Assembly: GCA_002414705.1 (NCBI GenBank)
Contig: DIAL01000089.1
Location: forward strand, 68,646-77,900
Direction: 5' to 3'
Source of the DNA: Flavobacteriaceae bacterium UBA5079
GTDB taxonomy: Bacteria; Bacteroidota; Bacteroidia; Flavobacteriales; Flavobacteriaceae
DNA length: 9,255 bases
Shown: in pieces, positions 7,082 to 9,255 of the stretch
How positions within the stretch are numbered: the first letter of the stretch is position 1
Layout of the letters: each line of letters begins with the position of its first letter
The notes under the pieces: generated by a model
The model's database searches: none
What the model saw: only the letters and a program-made list of their open reading frames with translations
What the model was told of the DNA's origin: nothing
Translations under genes and position numbers: made by a program

Positions 7082-7107
7082 TCTCTTAATCTTTATATTT
7101 TATCTAT

Positions 7108-9114
7108 TTATAATGCTTTCGCTTCAGCTACTAACAAGTCATTTTTATCTTCTAAAGCTTTTTCAATAAAATCATTAATTTCAGGATTTCTTTCTAATCC
7201 ATTTTTAAGTAAAACACCTAACGTGATCATCGTAATAATTCGGGTTCCAGCTTTTTTAACAGCAGTTCCAAATAAGGGTTCAACATCATTATATGAGACA
7301 TGTTTAGCTAATTCCTGAATGTCAGATTTTGCTTTTTCTCTTTCAGCATCTTTCATTCTATCATACTTTTTACCATACGATTTTATCTGCTCAATAGCTG
7401 GTCTATTAGATGTTTGTTGTTGTTTTTGAGTTGGCTGATTTGCATCATTTTTTGGAGCTTGTTTTGCCCAAGTATCCCGTAATCCAACTGTTTTATTAAA
7501 CACTAATTTTTCAGAGGTACTATCATCATCTACATTAAAATAACCTAAACGTTGAAATTGGAACCTATCTCCTACTTTAGCTTCTGATAAACTTGGTTCC
7601 ACAAAAGCATCAATAATTTTTAAAGATTCTGGATTTAAAAATTCCATAAAATCTTTATCGGTATGACTATCTGGAGCTTCATCTACAAACAACCTATCAT
7701 ACTCACGAACTTCCGCCTTAACAGCATGCTTTATAGACACCCAATGCAACGTTCCTTTAACTTTCTTTTCGGTATCTTCAGAATAGGTAGCATGAATTTC
7801 TGTAATGTTTCCTTTGTCATCTTTCACCACACGTTCGGCTTTGATGATGTAGGCATTTTTCAAACGTACTTCACCTCCTAATGTCAAACGGAAAAACTTA
7901 CTACTGGCTTCCTCTTTAAAATCGTCTTTTTCAATATATAATTCACGTGAAAAAGGCACTTTTCTAAAACCAGCGCTAGCATCTTCTTGATTATTTTCAG
8001 CTTCTAACCATTCTTCTTTACCTTCAGGATAATTAGTAATGACTAATTTTATAGGATCTAAAACAGCCATCACTCTTGGAGCCGTTTTATTTAAATCTTC
8101 ACGAATACAGAATTCTAAAAGTGATACATCAATCACGTTATCACGTTTAGCTACGCCTACTTTATCAATAAATTGTCTAATAGAATCTGGTGTATATCCT
8201 CGACGACGCAAACCTGAAATAGTAGGCATTCGCGGATCATCCCAACCGGTAACAATACTTTCCTCAACTAACTTGAGTAACTTTCGTTTACTCATTATGG
8301 TATAACTTAAGTTTAAACGTGCAAATTCACGCTGTTTTGGAAGCATTGGCAAGGCTTCTGGTTGATATTTATAGACTTGTTCCTTAAACCAGTCGTAAAG
8401 CTCTCTATGTGGCTTAAATTCAAGCGAGCATAAGGAGTGCGATATTTGTTCCATGTAATCACTTTCACCATGTGTCCAGTCGTACATAGGGTAAATACAC
8501 CAATCGTTTCCAGTTCTGTGGTGTGCTTTTTTCAAAATACGATACATGAGTGGATCACGCATCAACATATTTGGATGCTGCATATCTATTTTAGCACGTA
8601 ATACATGCGATCCTTCCGAAAATTCACCCGCTTTCATACGCTGAAATAAGTCAAGATTTTCTTCGATACTACGGTTTCGGTAAGGTCCATCAACACCTGG
8701 TTGTGTTGGCGTTCCTTTTTGTTCTGCCATAGCTTCACTAGATTGCGAATCGATATAAGCCTTTCCTTCTTTAATCAAAGCCACAGCCCAATCATATAAC
8801 TGCTGAAAATAATCAGATGAATACAACTCATTAGCCCATTGATAGCCTAACCAAGCAATATCGCGCTTAATGGCATCTACATATTCTTGTTCTTCTTTTG
8901 CAGGATTGGTATCATCAAAACGCAAATTTACTGGTGCTTGATATTTTTCGCCCAAGCCAAAACTTATACCAATAGCTTTGGTGTGACCAATATGTAAATA
9001 ACCATTCGGTTCTGGTGGAAAACGAAAGCGAAGTGCTTCTTTGTCCAATCCATTCCTTAAATCTTCTTCTATAATATGCTCAATAAAATTGAGTGATTTT
9101 GTTTCTTCAGACAT
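7108..9114 (-). CDS. glnS: Glutamine--tRNA ligase (GlnRS) with C-terminal extension
   Basis: A cytoplasmic class I synthetase of 668 residues that charges tRNA-Gln with glutamine. The catalytic domain carries PPEPNGYLHIGH (33-44), LRFDDTNP (64-71) and the MSKRK loop (274-278), all typical of GlnRS as opposed to GluRS. The two beta-barrel anticodon-binding domains run to about residue 550 (GLRDTWAK). E. coli GlnRS ends near there (554). This protein continues with a Gln/Asn/Pro-rich linker (about 553-573) and a ~95-residue helical, charged tail (574-668). The tail sits where the 'YqeY fusion' tails of some bacterial GlnRS occur, but I cannot confirm YqeY homology by eye. The start at 9114 is chosen because MSEETKSLNFIEHIIEEDL is the usual N-terminus. 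An upstream in-frame ATG at 9243 would add 43 residues unlike the family and lies before the promoter at 9144-9151. Confidence 0.96.
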   Translation of the reverse strand: MSEETKSLNFIEHIIEEDLRNGLDKEALRFRFPPEPNGYLHIGHTKAIGISFGLGEKYQAPVNLRFDDTNPAKEEQEYVDAIKRDIAWLGYQWANELYSSDYFQQLYDWAVALIKEGKAYIDSQSSEAMAEQKGTPTQPGVDGPYRNRSIEENLDLFQRMKAGEFSEGSHVLRAKIDMQHPNMLMRDPLMYRILKKAHHRTGNDWCIYPMYDWTHGESDYMEQISHSLCSLEFKPHRELYDWFKEQVYKYQPEALPMLPKQREFARLNLSYTIMSKRKLLKLVEESIVTGWDDPRMPTISGLRRRGYTPDSIRQFIDKVGVAKRDNVIDVSLLEFCIREDLNKTAPRVMAVLDPIKLVITNYPEGKEEWLEAENNQEDASAGFRKVPFSRELYIEKDDFKEEASSKFFRLTLGGEVRLKNAYIIKAERVVKDDKGNITEIHATYSEDTEKKVKGTLHWVSIKHAVKAEVREYDRLFVDEAPDSHTDKDFMEFLNPESLKIIDAFVEPSLSEAKVGDRFQFQRLGYFNVDDDSTSEKLVFNKTVGLRDTWAKQAPKNDANQPTQKQQQTSNRPAIEQIKSYGKKYDRMKDAEREKAKSDIQELAKHVSYNDVEPLFGTAVKKAGTRIITMITLGVLLKNGLERNPEINDFIEKALEDKNDLLVAEAKAL

Positions 9115-9143
9115 ACGGTATTCTCTATTCGAAATATGAAGCA

Positions 9144-9151
9144 CAAAATTA
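9144..9151 (-). promoter_or_regulatory. -7 promoter element of glnS
   Basis: TAATTTTG on the minus strand matches TAnnTTTG exactly and lies 29 bases before the ATG at 9114. Only a weak -33 candidate (GTTA, where TTTG is expected) is seen 19 bases upstream. Transcription from here would start near 9138, excluding translation from the ATG at 9243. Confidence 0.6.
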
Positions 9152-9255
9152 GGTAATTTTAGACTAATTGTAACATCTGAACAGTTTTTCATACCTATAA
9201 TTAAAAACTTAAACCATGCAACACCGAAATTATGAATGTCCAAAATGCCATAATC

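Noticed and set aside
9115..9243. A 43-residue N-terminal extension of GlnRS from the ATG at 9243.
   Set aside because: The extra residues do not resemble GlnRS, and an exact TAnnTTTG motif at 9144-9151 places the transcript start downstream of it.
9152..9255. A possible divergent gene starting at the plus-strand ATG at 9232 (MNVQNAI), or the end of a minus-strand gene.
   Set aside because: Only eight codons are visible, there is no promoter match upstream, and no protein family is recognisable. The stretch holds no supported feature besides the glnS upstream region.

Overview
The window looks like a chromosomal segment of a member of the Flavobacteriaceae (Bacteroidota). It is AT-rich. Several genes are preceded by the Bacteroidota sigma-factor -7 motif TAnnTTTG instead of a -10 TATAAT box, and no clear Shine-Dalgarno sequences are seen. 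The proteins are of flavobacterial type: DUF4175, a small beta-barrel protein ending in Phe, and a GlnRS with a C-terminal extension. The organism call is an inference from these features, not from a database match.

Layout. 1-505 (-): the N-terminal part of a DUF4175 membrane protein that continues off the left edge. 614-1660 (+): an AlkB-type di-iron alkane hydroxylase, divergent from it. 1765-3285 (+): glutamyl-tRNA synthetase (gltX) with its own promoter. 3292-3394: a nested palindromic element filling the convergent gap. 3411-4094 (-): a secreted outer-membrane beta-barrel protein. 4226-5149 (+): an SPFH/Band 7 (QmcA/stomatin-like) membrane protein, divergent from the barrel gene. 5261-5294: a perfect hairpin in the next convergent gap. 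5285-6439 (-): a GNAT/FemAB-like acyltransferase. 6501-6983 (-): a DUF1761 membrane protein. 7108-9114 (-): glutaminyl-tRNA synthetase (glnS). The last ~100 bases carry the glnS promoter and no supported gene.

How the genes work together. gltX and glnS supply the two class Ic synthetases that charge tRNA-Glu and tRNA-Gln. Having a dedicated GlnRS suggests that GluRS here is of the discriminating kind. The other genes are mostly envelope or membrane proteins with no obvious shared pathway. Strand switches, separate promoters and hairpins between genes suggest mainly single-gene transcription units rather than one operon. No defence system, mobile element, CRISPR array or tRNA/rRNA gene was found. 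I see no convincing undescribed system. The most unusual points are the palindromic repeat after gltX, the terminator running up to the GNAT gene start, and the paired inverted repeats around the barrel-gene promoter.
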